Origin: JAVBPE01 sp031549865
GTDB taxonomy: Bacteria; Bacillota_I; Bacilli_A; Acholeplasmatales; Anaeroplasmataceae
Length of the DNA: 64,000 nt
Direction of reading: 5' to 3'
Assembly (NCBI GenBank): GCA_031549865.1
Contig: JAVBPE010000002.1
Span: forward strand, 186,001-250,000
Shown here: one piece after another, positions 18,901 to 29,687 of the stretch
How positions within the stretch are numbered: position 1 is the stretch's first letter
How the letters are laid out: each line of letters starts with the position of its first letter
Notes under the pieces: generated by a model
Databases searched by the model: none
Seen by the model: the letters and a program-made list of their open reading frames with translations, nothing else
Told to the model about the DNA's origin: nothing
Position numbers and translations under genes: made by a program

Positions 18901-19666
18901 ATAGTTCCTTTTTATTAAATAATATAATTCCAAATATTGATAAAATAATTGAAATAACAAATATAATTACCGCATAAATATAGTTGAATGTTTGAGTAAT
19001 ATAAATTTCTGTACTTATTATATTTGTAATTGGAGATATTAAATTTAAGAAATTATTATCAAAGAAATTAGATAGCACAAAGAGTAAATAGATTAATAAG
19101 CCTAGACCTAGTGCAATAGTAGTATTTAAATTAATTTCTAATTTAATATTTCCAATTAATGTGCCAATAGCTAATCCAAATAAAGATATAATAAATAACA
19201 TTATATGAGAAAACAAGATGATCATTATTATATCCACATTTATGATTTTGGATAATATTAAAGTTGTTACAAATAATAAAATATTTATAAATAATAAAAT
19301 TGTTATATTAGCTAATAATTTATTAATTACTATTTTATATCTTTTAATTGGTAAAATATATGTGACATCAAAACTTTTTGGTTTTGATGTTAATGTTGCT
19401 CCAATATATAAACTGTAACAGATAATTGCAATTGAAATATAAATAAATAAGACGGAATAAGTACCTTCAAACGTTAAAATATCAAATTTAGAAAATCCCA
19501 AAATAGCTTTTACGATTTTAGGAAATGAAGCCATTAAATCTTCCATTTGACCTAAATCATTATAACTTTCATATTTTAAGAAAGTTGATATTAATAAAAT
19601 AAACAAAATGATATAGATTAATATGATTGATTTTAAGTGACTTTTAATTTCTTTTAAATATATCAT
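18899..19666 (-). CDS. ABC-2 type transporter permease (second subunit)
   Basis: 255 residues with six hydrophobic segments and the ABC-2 arrangement: an N-terminal TM after YLKEIKSHLKSI, a cytoplasmic loop with FDILTFEGTYSVLF, then SKPKSFDVTYILPIKRYKIVINKLLA, which is typical of permeases of this type. It should dimerise with the neighbouring permease. The ATG at 19666 has AGGTGAT upstream, and the in-frame GTG at 19675 lies in that site. Third gene of the ATPase-permease-permease operon. Substrate not evident. Confidence 0.8.
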   Translation of the reverse strand: MIYLKEIKSHLKSIILIYIILFILLISTFLKYESYNDLGQMEDLMASFPKIVKAILGFSKFDILTFEGTYSVLFIYISIAIICYSLYIGATLTSKPKSFDVTYILPIKRYKIVINKLLANITILLFINILLFVTTLILSKIINVDIIMIILFSHIMLFIISLFGLAIGTLIGNIKLEINLNTTIALGLGLLIYLLFVLSNFFDNNFLNLISPITNIISTEIYITQTFNYIYAVIIFVISIILSIFGIILFNKKEL

Positions 19667-19675
19667 ATTTATCAC

Positions 19676-20470
19676 CTAAGTTATGTCTATATTAGCATAG
19701 TGGTTGTAACTAAAGCTAATACAGAAGAATGTTAAGAAGATTGTTGCAGTTATAAAACTTGCTTTATAACCCCCATTTAGTAATACATCAGATATTTTAA
19801 AATATGAAAATGGATTTAAGTATCGTAAAAATGGGATATCTAAGGCGTTTTCAACAATAGATAAAATGAAGAAAACAAAAATTATTACAATAGAGGTTAT
19901 AGTTAATGTTTTTGTTTTTTTAATAAATGCTCCAATCATCATGGAAATACTTATAAAAGTAAGCTGTATAAAATATAAACCTAAATTAATTAAAAATAAA
20001 TGATAAAAGTTAATTTCTACATCACCCTTAATTATAAGCATTCCTACTATTACAACTATTTGATATATTATATTTGTTAAAGTTACGAATACAAGTGCAC
20101 TTATAAGTTTATAAGTATATATATTTTTTCTACTTAATGGTTTAGTTAATATGAAACTATTTGCATGTTCCATTTGATCATACTTCATTGCTCTAAGACC
20201 TAATATTGCAGCCTCAAAGGCAGCGATTATTGTTACATAATTAAACATAAAAGAGTAATAGCCAAGGGGAGTGAAAATAGTATCAGGATTCATATTTAAT
20301 CCTATTTGTACCTCTTTAGGCATATTGTTTAAGATGTCAGTTATTACTTCTTGATTACTTTTATAAATTGGATAGATTAACATATAAATAATAAAGATTA
20401 GTAATAAAATTATAGTCCATAAAACAAATGTGTTTTTATGGAATTTTAATTCATATTTAATGATATTCAT
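19676..20470 (-). CDS. ABC-2 type transporter permease (first subunit)
   Basis: 264 residues with six TM segments: NIIKYELKFHKNTFVLWTI at the start, then a large loop (ITDILNNMPKEVQIGLNM) typical of ABC-2 permeases, and DQMEHANSFILTKPLSRKNIYTYKL, the conserved cytoplasmic 'coupling' region. It overlaps the ATPase stop by one base (TAATG) and ends 9 nt before the next permease start. Confidence 0.82.
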   Translation of the reverse strand: MNIIKYELKFHKNTFVLWTIILLLIFIIYMLIYPIYKSNQEVITDILNNMPKEVQIGLNMNPDTIFTPLGYYSFMFNYVTIIAAFEAAILGLRAMKYDQMEHANSFILTKPLSRKNIYTYKLISALVFVTLTNIIYQIVVIVGMLIIKGDVEINFYHLFLINLGLYFIQLTFISISMMIGAFIKKTKTLTITSIVIIFVFFILSIVENALDIPFLRYLNPFSYFKISDVLLNGGYKASFITATIFLTFFCISFSYNHYANIDIT

Positions 20471-21348
20471 TATAAATAATAGTGGACAAATAATTCTTCT
20501 AAAGATGGGTTTTCAATTGTTAAATCAATAATCGATAGATTATTTAATTTTTTTAGAAGAATATTTGCACTTCCAGCAAATAAAAATTCTATCCTATCTT
20601 CATTTGCGACTAAATTTTTAATTTCAGGAATATTTAAAGATTTTAAATCGATTTTTTCTTTTGTAATTAAAGTTACTTTTTTATGAGAATTTTTAATTTC
20701 TTTTGGTGTGAAATTTTGTACTATTAAACCATCTTTTATAATTAGTATGTGATCACAGTGATTTTGAACCTCATTTAAATTATGAGAAGAAAGTAGAATC
20801 GAACTGCCGCGTTCCTTAAATTCTTTTATAATTTTATATAATTCAATTTGAATTAATGGATCTAATCCAGCTGTTGGTTCATCCAAAATGATTACTTTCG
20901 GCTCATGAAATAAAGCATTAATTAAGCCAACTTTCTTTTTATTACCTAAAGACATTTCTTTTATTTTTTTATTTAAATCTAAGTTTAATCTAGTTGCTAA
21001 AGAAATAATATTATCTTTGTAATCAATTTGATAAAATGATGCTGAATAGTTTAAAAAACTTGCTGCTGTCATATTTTCATATGCAACCTCATCACTTGGA
21101 AGGTATCCGACAAACTCCATAATGTCTGTAAAGTTTTTATCTATATTTTTTCCAAAAAAAAGTACTTTTCCACTATCTTTATTTAATAATTTTAAGATGG
21201 TTTTAATGGTTGTAGTTTTGCCACTTCCATTAGGTCCTATAAATCCAATAACTTCAGAAGCGTTGATAGTGAAACTGATATCATGAATACCAACTTCATT
21301 GTTATATAATTTTTTTAAGTTTTTAACTTCTAATAATATATTTGCCAT
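20470..21348 (-). CDS. ABC transporter ATP-binding protein (ABC-2 type)
   Basis: 292 residues. Walker A is GPNGSGKTTTIKTILKLL; the signature is a weaker MSLGNKKKVGLINAL; Walker B is VIILDEPTAGLDP; the H-loop is LLSSHNLNEV. The C-terminal 70 residues form the small domain usual in DrrA/CcmA-like ATPases. It energises the two permeases encoded downstream. The ATG has AAGGAAGTGA upstream, and on the minus strand TATAAT sits about 25 nt before the start as a likely -10 box. Confidence 0.9.
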   Translation of the reverse strand: MANILLEVKNLKKLYNNEVGIHDISFTINASEVIGFIGPNGSGKTTTIKTILKLLNKDSGKVLFFGKNIDKNFTDIMEFVGYLPSDEVAYENMTAASFLNYSASFYQIDYKDNIISLATRLNLDLNKKIKEMSLGNKKKVGLINALFHEPKVIILDEPTAGLDPLIQIELYKIIKEFKERGSSILLSSHNLNEVQNHCDHILIIKDGLIVQNFTPKEIKNSHKKVTLITKEKIDLKSLNIPEIKNLVANEDRIEFLFAGSANILLKKLNNLSIIDLTIENPSLEELFVHYYL

Positions 21349-21466
21349 AGAGTCACTTCCTTAAAGTTATTATATCACACTTTAGTTTTATGTATTAAAA
21401 ATAATAAATAAACTTAGGGCATTTTTGATTACTTTGAGTCTATTTTATGGTAAAATGTTAGTATGA

Positions 21467-23458
<1,992 letters not shown>

Positions 23459-23472
23459 ATAGGAGTAAATTT

Positions 23473-26286
23473 ATGAATGAAATAGTAGTAAAAGGTGCAA
23501 AAGAAAACAATCTAAAAAATATAGATATTACCTTACCAAAAAATAAATTAATAGTTATGACCGGAGTATCGGGTAGTGGGAAGTCTTCATTAGCCTTTGA
23601 TACTATATATCAAGAAGGGCAAAGAAGATTCGTTGAATCATTATCTAGTTTTGCGCGTCAGTTTATTGGAAATCAAGAAAAACCTAATGTTGATAGTATT
23701 GAAGGATTGTCTCCAGCAATTTCAATTGATCAAAAATCAACTTCTCATAACCCCCGCTCAACTGTTGGAACCGTTACGGAAATATATGATTATTTGAGAT
23801 TATTATATTCTAAAATAGGAACTCCATACTGTACTTTACACCATGAACCGATTACATCATCTTCTCAACAAGAAATGATTAATAAGGTTATGGGACTACC
23901 TATCCAAACAAAATTGATTTTTTTAGCTCCAGTAATTACCAGAAGTAAAGGTGAGCATAAAACAATATTTGAAAAATATTTAAAAGATGGCTTTATAAGA
24001 GCTCGTGTTGATGGTGAAATTATTGAACTTGATGGTGAAATAAAACTTGATAGAAATAAAAAACATGATATAGATATTGTTATAGAAAGAATCATATTGA
24101 AAGAAGATTCTTTATTGAGAGTGAGCGAAGCTATTGAAATGGCTTGTAAAATCTCGCAAGGATATGTAAAAATAATTGCGGGGACTGAAGAACTATTTTT
24201 TAGTGAATTATATGCTTGTAAATTTTGTGGATATAGTGTTCCAAAATTAGAACCTAGATTATTTTCATTTAATTCGCCACTTGGAGCATGTCCAGATTGT
24301 AATGGACTTGGTAAAAAATTAAGAATAACTGAAGATTTAATAATTGATGAAGCTAAATCACTTAATAACGATGCCATCCTACCTTATAAAAATCAATCTG
24401 ATGATAACTTAGAACGCTCAAAAATAGCACAAACATGCGAATTTTATGATATTGATATGGATATACCTTTTAAGGATTTAAAAAGAGAACACAAAGATAT
24501 TATTCTATATGGGTCTAAAGATATTATAAAATTTAAGCTTAAGTCAGCTAACGGACGTAACCATGATAATAGTAGCGTTTATGAAGGAGTTATTACAAGT
24601 TTAAATCGTCGCTATCTTCAAACAACTTCTGAATGGATTAGAGAATGGATTGAAGGTTATATGGTTGAAGACGAATGTGAATCATGTCATGGAGCACGTC
24701 TTAATCCAATGATTCTAAATATTTTTATAGCTGATAAAAACATTAATGATTTATGTAATATGTCAATTGAACAATTATATGATTTCTTTTGCAAAATAAA
24801 ATTAGATCCAGAAAAGACTCAAATTTCAGATTTAGCTATTAAAGAAATAAAAGATCGTCTCAAATTTTTGCTTAATGTTGGGTTAGAGTATTTAACCTTA
24901 TCTAGAAGTGCAGAAACTTTATCAGGTGGTGAAGCTCAGCGTATTCGTCTTGCGACACAAATAGGATCACGTTTAACAGGAGTATTATATGTGCTTGATG
25001 AACCTTCAATTGGACTTCATCAACGCGATAATGCGAAATTAATTAATTCATTAAAAGAAATGCGAGATATAGGAAATACATTAATCGTAGTTGAACATGA
25101 CGAAGAAACGATGCTAGAAAGCGATTATTTAGTAGACATTGGACCTTTAGCTGGAGTTCATGGTGGAGAAGTAATTGCCCAAGGTACGCCAAAGGAAGTA
25201 ATGAAAAGTAAAGATAGTATTACTGCCAAATATTTAACAGGTGAATATAAAATAGAAGTCCCAAAGTTAAGAAGAAAAGGCAATGGAAAGTTTTTAGAAG
25301 TTATTGAAGCTAATCAAAATAATTTAAAAAATGTTAGTGTTAAATTTCCAATGGGTGAAATTACATGCGTTACTGGGGTATCAGGCAGTGGGAAATCTAG
25401 TTTAGTTAATGAAATATTATATAAAAATTGTTATGTTAAATTATATAAATCAAAAAAAGTTATTCCTGGCAAAGTTAAAGAAATTAAAGGCATAGAAAAC
25501 ATTGATCGCATAATTCAAATAAGCCAATCGCCAATTGGGAGAACTCCACGTTCAAATCCGGCAACATATACAGGTGTATTTGATGATATTAGAGAATTAT
25601 TCAGTCAAACAAATGATGCGAAAATTCGTGGTTTTGATAAAGGTAGATTTAGTTTCAATGTTAAAGGCGGAAGATGTGAGGCGTGCTGGGGAGATGGAGT
25701 AAAGAAGATTAGTATGCACTTTTTACCAGATGTTTATGTACCATGTGAAGTATGTAAAGGGACTCGCTATCAACTTCAAACTTTAGAAATAAAATATAAA
25801 GGTAAATCTATATATGATGTTTTAGAAATGACTGTTAGTGAAGCTTTAGATTTTTTCCAAAATGTTCCTAAAATAAGAGATAAAGTAGAAACTTTAGATG
25901 CTGTTGGGTTAGGCTACATTAAACTTGGGCAATCATCAACGACACTATCTGGCGGAGAAGCTCAAAGAGTTAAATTAGCATATGAACTTCATTCTAAAAT
26001 TTCTGAAAAAACATTATATATATTAGATGAACCAACAACAGGACTTCATACGCATGATATTAAAAAGTTAATGGAAGTAATAAATAAAATTTGTGATGCG
26101 AAGGCAACTGTTGTAATAATAGAACATAATTTAGATGTTATAAAGCTTGCTGATCATATCATAGATATGGGACCAGAAGGTGGGGATAAAGGTGGAACAG
26201 TGCTATTTAGCGGTACACCTGAAGATCTTGCTAAGAATGAAAAATCTTATACTGGTCAATATTTGAAAAAAGTCTTAAATAAATAA
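23473..26286 (+). CDS. uvrA: Excinuclease ABC subunit A
   Basis: 937 residues. First ABC domain: TGVSGSGKSSLAFDTIYQEGQ, with the UvrB-binding and insertion regions, and a first zinc module (CKFCGYS ... CPDCNGLG). Signature one is LSGGEAQRIRLATQIG with Walker B VLDEPSIGLHQRD. Second ABC domain: TGVSGSGKSSLVNEIL, second zinc module CEACWGDG ... CEVCKGTRY, signature LSGGEAQRVKLAYEL, Walker B ILDEPTTGLH. It is the damage-recognition ATPase of nucleotide-excision repair. It follows ligA closely, while uvrB is not in the window. It ends in a palindromic terminator. Confidence 0.97.
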   Translation: MNEIVVKGAKENNLKNIDITLPKNKLIVMTGVSGSGKSSLAFDTIYQEGQRRFVESLSSFARQFIGNQEKPNVDSIEGLSPAISIDQKSTSHNPRSTVGTVTEIYDYLRLLYSKIGTPYCTLHHEPITSSSQQEMINKVMGLPIQTKLIFLAPVITRSKGEHKTIFEKYLKDGFIRARVDGEIIELDGEIKLDRNKKHDIDIVIERIILKEDSLLRVSEAIEMACKISQGYVKIIAGTEELFFSELYACKFCGYSVPKLEPRLFSFNSPLGACPDCNGLGKKLRITEDLIIDEAKSLNNDAILPYKNQSDDNLERSKIAQTCEFYDIDMDIPFKDLKREHKDIILYGSKDIIKFKLKSANGRNHDNSSVYEGVITSLNRRYLQTTSEWIREWIEGYMVEDECESCHGARLNPMILNIFIADKNINDLCNMSIEQLYDFFCKIKLDPEKTQISDLAIKEIKDRLKFLLNVGLEYLTLSRSAETLSGGEAQRIRLATQIGSRLTGVLYVLDEPSIGLHQRDNAKLINSLKEMRDIGNTLIVVEHDEETMLESDYLVDIGPLAGVHGGEVIAQGTPKEVMKSKDSITAKYLTGEYKIEVPKLRRKGNGKFLEVIEANQNNLKNVSVKFPMGEITCVTGVSGSGKSSLVNEILYKNCYVKLYKSKKVIPGKVKEIKGIENIDRIIQISQSPIGRTPRSNPATYTGVFDDIRELFSQTNDAKIRGFDKGRFSFNVKGGRCEACWGDGVKKISMHFLPDVYVPCEVCKGTRYQLQTLEIKYKGKSIYDVLEMTVSEALDFFQNVPKIRDKVETLDAVGLGYIKLGQSSTTLSGGEAQRVKLAYELHSKISEKTLYILDEPTTGLHTHDIKKLMEVINKICDAKATVVIIEHNLDVIKLADHIIDMGPEGGDKGGTVLFSGTPEDLAKNEKSYTGQYLKKVLNK

Positions 26287-26295
26287 TATGAAAAG

Positions 26296-26322
26296 ATATA
26301 GTATATATACTATATTTTTTTG
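26296..26322 (+). terminator. Terminator after uvrA
   Basis: A 20-bp palindrome (ATATAGTATA then TATACTATAT, 26296-26315) is followed by TTTTTT. Because the stem is all but two pairs A-T, it may be leaky. Confidence 0.6.
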
Positions 26323-26384
26323 CTTTTATTAGTATTTTTAAAAATAATATTGTATAATGTAGTTTAAGAGTAGGGGTTGATTTT

Positions 26385-26867
26385 ATGGACCAGCATGAAA
26401 ATAAGGAAGATGTAAATTATGATGAACAATTAGAATTGTTAAAGAGATTAGAGGAAACAATAAACAATACTAAAAAAAGTAATATAATTTTTGCCTTTAT
26501 TAAATCAAGATTAATTCATTTATTAATTTATTTTATAAGTTATTTAGCAGTTTTAGGATTAATTAGTTTTTCTTTAGAAATTGAAGAAATATATTATATA
26601 TTTATTTTTATAGGAATATTATCGCTAATATTAATTATAAAAAGAACATCGTTAAATTATATTAAAGTATTAAGAAACAAAAAGTTAGAATTAAATATAT
26701 TCTTTTGGGTAATTTTATTAATAGGTTTTTATTTCTTAAATGAAATGAATTTAGGAATTAAGACAATTAATTATGGATATATACTTTTATTTTTCCTAGG
26801 TGGAGAAGTATTAGTACGCTTAATGAGAATGCAATATTGTAAAATTGCTTTTAGGAGGATAAGATGA
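26385..26867 (+). CDS. Four-TM membrane protein at the head of the hprK operon
   Basis: 160 residues. A charged N-terminus (1-45, with EQLELLKRLEETINNTKK, likely a short coiled coil) precedes four hydrophobic helices: LLIYFISYLAVLGLISF, IYYIFIFIGILSLILII, NIFFWVILLIGFYFL and YGYILLFFLGGEVLV. No catalytic motif is visible. TATAAT at about 26353 serves as a probable -10 box. Its stop overlaps the hprK start by 4 nt (ATGA), so it is coupled to hprK. Small membrane proteins of unknown role (PspC- or YvlD-like) sit at this place in Bacilli, but I cannot assign this one to those families. Confidence 0.7.
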   Translation: MDQHENKEDVNYDEQLELLKRLEETINNTKKSNIIFAFIKSRLIHLLIYFISYLAVLGLISFSLEIEEIYYIFIFIGILSLILIIKRTSLNYIKVLRNKKLELNIFFWVILLIGFYFLNEMNLGIKTINYGYILLFFLGGEVLVRLMRMQYCKIAFRRIR

Positions 26868-27805
26868 AATCAAAGCTGAAATTAAAAAATATAATCAAAG
26901 AAATGAATCTTAAAATTATTGCTGGAAGTGATGGTTTAGATAAAGCTGTTGAGAATGAAATGATTTGCCGCCCTGGAATGGAATTTGCAGGGTTCTTCGA
27001 TTTTTATGAATCGAATCGAATAATTTTAATCGGTACAAAGGAATCATCATTCTTTGCCTCACTTGATGAAAAAATAGCTCGTGAACGTTTAAATTATTTG
27101 TTCTTACAAAAACCGCCAGCATTTGTGTTTTCAAAAAACGTTGCTGTTCCCGAAATATTTATTGAATTAGGTAATTTACATAATATTGCTGTTTTAAAAA
27201 GTGATTTGAAAACAACGGCAATATCCTCAAAATTATACTCTTACTTACAAGAGTTACTTGCCGAAAGAGTATGTGTACACGGAACACTACTAGATATTAA
27301 CGGTATGGGAACTTTGATTATAGGAAAAAGTGGAATCGGTAAATCAGAAACTGCCCTGGATTTGATTAAAAGAGGTCATCAATTAATTAGTGATGATTTA
27401 GTAGAAATTGTTGAAAAAGAACCAGGAAATTTAATTGGCATGGCACCAGAAATTTTAAGAAGGTATATTGAAATTAGGGGAATTGGAATTGTAGATGTAG
27501 TAAAAATGTTTGGAGCAGCTGCTTATCGTACGAAAAAAAGTGTAAGATTAGTAGTTGAACTTGAAAAATGGGATCAAGATAAATATTATGATCGATTAGG
27601 CTTAGAAACAGAAAAAATAAAGTATTTTGATACAGAAATTACGAAGATACTGATTCCGGTGCTTCCAGGAAGGAACGTAGCTTTATTAGTTGAAGCAGCT
27701 GCTATGAACGAAAAATTGAAAATATTTGGTTATTTTTCAGCCAAAGAATTTACAGATAGAGTTAACAAATTAGCCGCAGGAGAAGAGAATTATGACAATA
27801 TTTAA
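26864..27805 (+). CDS. hprK: HPr kinase/phosphorylase
   Basis: 313 residues. The N-terminal domain (1-130) is the regulatory fold. The C-terminal kinase domain has Walker A IGKSGIGKSETALDL, the catalytic HQLISDDLVEI and the family signature IEIRGIGIVDVVKMFG. It phosphorylates HPr on Ser46 with ATP or PPi and dephosphorylates it by phosphorolysis, releasing PPi. It is the switch of carbon catabolite control in Gram-positives. It overlaps the upstream membrane-protein gene by 4 nt and the lgt gene by 14 nt. A PPi-hydrolysing partner is provided by the HAD domain fused to Lgt next door. Confidence 0.96.
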   Translation: MKSKLKLKNIIKEMNLKIIAGSDGLDKAVENEMICRPGMEFAGFFDFYESNRIILIGTKESSFFASLDEKIARERLNYLFLQKPPAFVFSKNVAVPEIFIELGNLHNIAVLKSDLKTTAISSKLYSYLQELLAERVCVHGTLLDINGMGTLIIGKSGIGKSETALDLIKRGHQLISDDLVEIVEKEPGNLIGMAPEILRRYIEIRGIGIVDVVKMFGAAAYRTKKSVRLVVELEKWDQDKYYDRLGLETEKIKYFDTEITKILIPVLPGRNVALLVEAAAMNEKLKIFGYFSAKEFTDRVNKLAAGEENYDNI

Positions 27806-29300
27806 TATTTGGATTGATCCAGTAGCATTTCATTTTGGTAATACAGAAGTAAGATGGTATGCAATATGTATTTTAACTGGAGTACTTTTAGCACTATGGC
27901 AAGGAATTAAAGTTGGAAGAAAAATTGGAATATTTTCTGACTTTATTTATTTAGGGATTTTGATTTGTCTCCCAGTTGCGATTTTGGGTGCTAGATTATG
28001 GTATGTGTTATTTAATTTAAGTGACTTTGATTCCATTGGAGCGGCTATTGGCATAAATGGTGGTTTTGCAGGACTTGCTATTCAAGGTGGAGTTATCGCC
28101 TCGCTTATCTTTCTTTACTTTTATTCTAAAAAACGTAAAGTATCTTTATATAGAGTTTTTGAAATAGTTGCACCTGGATTTTTAATAGGGCAAATATTAG
28201 GACGTTGGGGTAATTTCTGCAATCATGAACTTTATGGACAAGCAATAAAAAATGTTGATTTATTTACAACTATTCTTCCTAGTTTCATAACTGATAATAT
28301 GTATATAAAAGGCGCTTATTTGTTACCTGGTTTAAAAGAAGGATATTATCATCCAATGTTTTTATATGAATCAATGCTAAATTTATTAGGTTTAATTGTC
28401 TTAATTTTTGTAAGAAAAAAAGCTACAAAAATATATCAAAGCGGAGATGCAATGGGATTTTATTTGGTTTGGTATGGAATTGTCAGATGTATTACTGAAT
28501 CATTTAGACATGAAGGCGAAGTATTGATGGCTGGGCCAATTAGAGTAAGTATCTTAATATCTATAATATTTATTATTGGGGGCTTAGCTTTGTTGATTCT
28601 AAAAAGATTTATTGGGCCTAAAGAAAATTATAATGATGTTTTAATTGAAATTAAAGAAAATCATATTGATACTATTATTTTTGATTTAGATGGTACTTTA
28701 ATTGATACTAGACAATTAGTAATTAGAAGTTATGTACATACATTTGAAAAATATTTTCAAGGCTATATTTTAACTGATGAAGAATTAGAATCATTTTTTG
28801 GCCCTGCGCTTGAAGTAACATTTAGAAAATATGAAACTAATGAAGAAAAAATTAAAGAAATGATTGCTTATTATCGCGAATTTAATTTAAGTCATCATGA
28901 TGAATTCGTAAGTGCCTTTAGAGGTGTAAATGATACTTTAAGAATATTAACAAAAAAAGGCTATAATATTGCAATAGTTTCATCAAAAAAATATGACGTG
29001 ATTAAGTATGGCTTAGAACATACAAAATTAGATCAATATTTTAAAGTTATAATTGCCTCAGAAGATGTAAAAACTCATAAGCCTAATCCAGAAGGAATAA
29101 AAAAGGCCTTAGAATATTTTCCAGATTATAAAAATGCTTTATATGTAGGAGATACTCCTGATGATATAAAAGCAGGAAAAAATGCTAATGTAAAAACATG
29201 TGGGGTATTATATTCTTCGAAAGTAGAAGAAGTTATTAATGAAAATCCAGATTATTTAATCAAGAACTTAAATGACATAATAAAAATCGTTTGCGAATAA
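27792..29300 (+). CDS. lgt: Fusion: prolipoprotein diacylglyceryl transferase (Lgt) + PpaX-like HAD pyrophosphatase
   Basis: 502 residues in one uninterrupted frame. Residues 1-275 are Lgt: seven TM segments, the signature GQILGRWGNFCNHELYGQ and the loop YHPMFLYESMLNL. It transfers diacylglyceryl from phosphatidylglycerol to lipobox cysteines. Residues about 290-502 are a cytoplasmic HAD phosphatase: FDLDGTLIDT (nucleophile Asp near 298), a motif II Ser in VSSKK, Lys in HKPNP, and GDTPDD. It resembles PpaX, the pyrophosphatase encoded next to hprK and lgt in Bacilli. The ATG at 27792 lies inside hprK. I see no stop, frameshift or internal ribosome site at the junction, so a real fusion is likely. 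Confidence 0.9.
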   Translation: MTIFNIWIDPVAFHFGNTEVRWYAICILTGVLLALWQGIKVGRKIGIFSDFIYLGILICLPVAILGARLWYVLFNLSDFDSIGAAIGINGGFAGLAIQGGVIASLIFLYFYSKKRKVSLYRVFEIVAPGFLIGQILGRWGNFCNHELYGQAIKNVDLFTTILPSFITDNMYIKGAYLLPGLKEGYYHPMFLYESMLNLLGLIVLIFVRKKATKIYQSGDAMGFYLVWYGIVRCITESFRHEGEVLMAGPIRVSILISIIFIIGGLALLILKRFIGPKENYNDVLIEIKENHIDTIIFDLDGTLIDTRQLVIRSYVHTFEKYFQGYILTDEELESFFGPALEVTFRKYETNEEKIKEMIAYYREFNLSHHDEFVSAFRGVNDTLRILTKKGYNIAIVSSKKYDVIKYGLEHTKLDQYFKVIIASEDVKTHKPNPEGIKKALEYFPDYKNALYVGDTPDDIKAGKNANVKTCGVLYSSKVEEVINENPDYLIKNLNDIIKIVCE

Positions 29301-29321
29301 TATATACAAACGAGGGATATT

Positions 29322-29687
29322 ATGAAAAAATTAAATCTTATTTCTTTTGGAAAGAAATATCGTGAAACAATAGATGCAAATTATTTTATTGATGCGCGTG
29401 TCTTTAAAAATCCATTTTATGTAGTTGAATTAAAAGAAAAAACTGGGCTTACAAAAGAAATCCAAGAATACATTTTAAATGATGAATTATCAAAAAAAGC
29501 ATTAGTTAAAATTTTAGTAGATTTAAACGAGTATCTTAAAAATGTTGATTTAGAAGAAATCACTATCGGGATATTTTGTACAGGCGGAATGCATAGAAGT
29601 GTAGCATTAACCATGTTTTTATCAAACTATTATAAAGATCAATATGATATAACTATTAATCATAAGGATATTTGTGAAAAAGCCTAA
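29322..29687 (+). CDS. Stand-alone RapZ C-terminal domain protein
   Basis: 121 residues that match only the C-terminal half of RapZ/YvcJ: a start like LISFGKKYRETIDANYFIDARVFKNPF, then ELKEKTGLTKEIQEYIL, and the signature IGIFCTGGMHRSVALT. The N-terminal P-loop ATPase/GTPase domain of RapZ is absent, and the frame starts with its own ATG and GAGGGATATT ribosome site. In RapZ this domain binds RNA and small ligands. It lies where full-length rapZ sits in rapZ-yvcK-whiA operons and overlaps yvcK by 14 nt. Confidence 0.85.
   Translation: MKKLNLISFGKKYRETIDANYFIDARVFKNPFYVVELKEKTGLTKEIQEYILNDELSKKALVKILVDLNEYLKNVDLEEITIGIFCTGGMHRSVALTMFLSNYYKDQYDITINHKDICEKA

Noticed and set aside
23865..24377. 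170-residue minus-strand frame within uvrA
   Set aside because: Shadow of uvrA; the Ser-rich translation has no family features.
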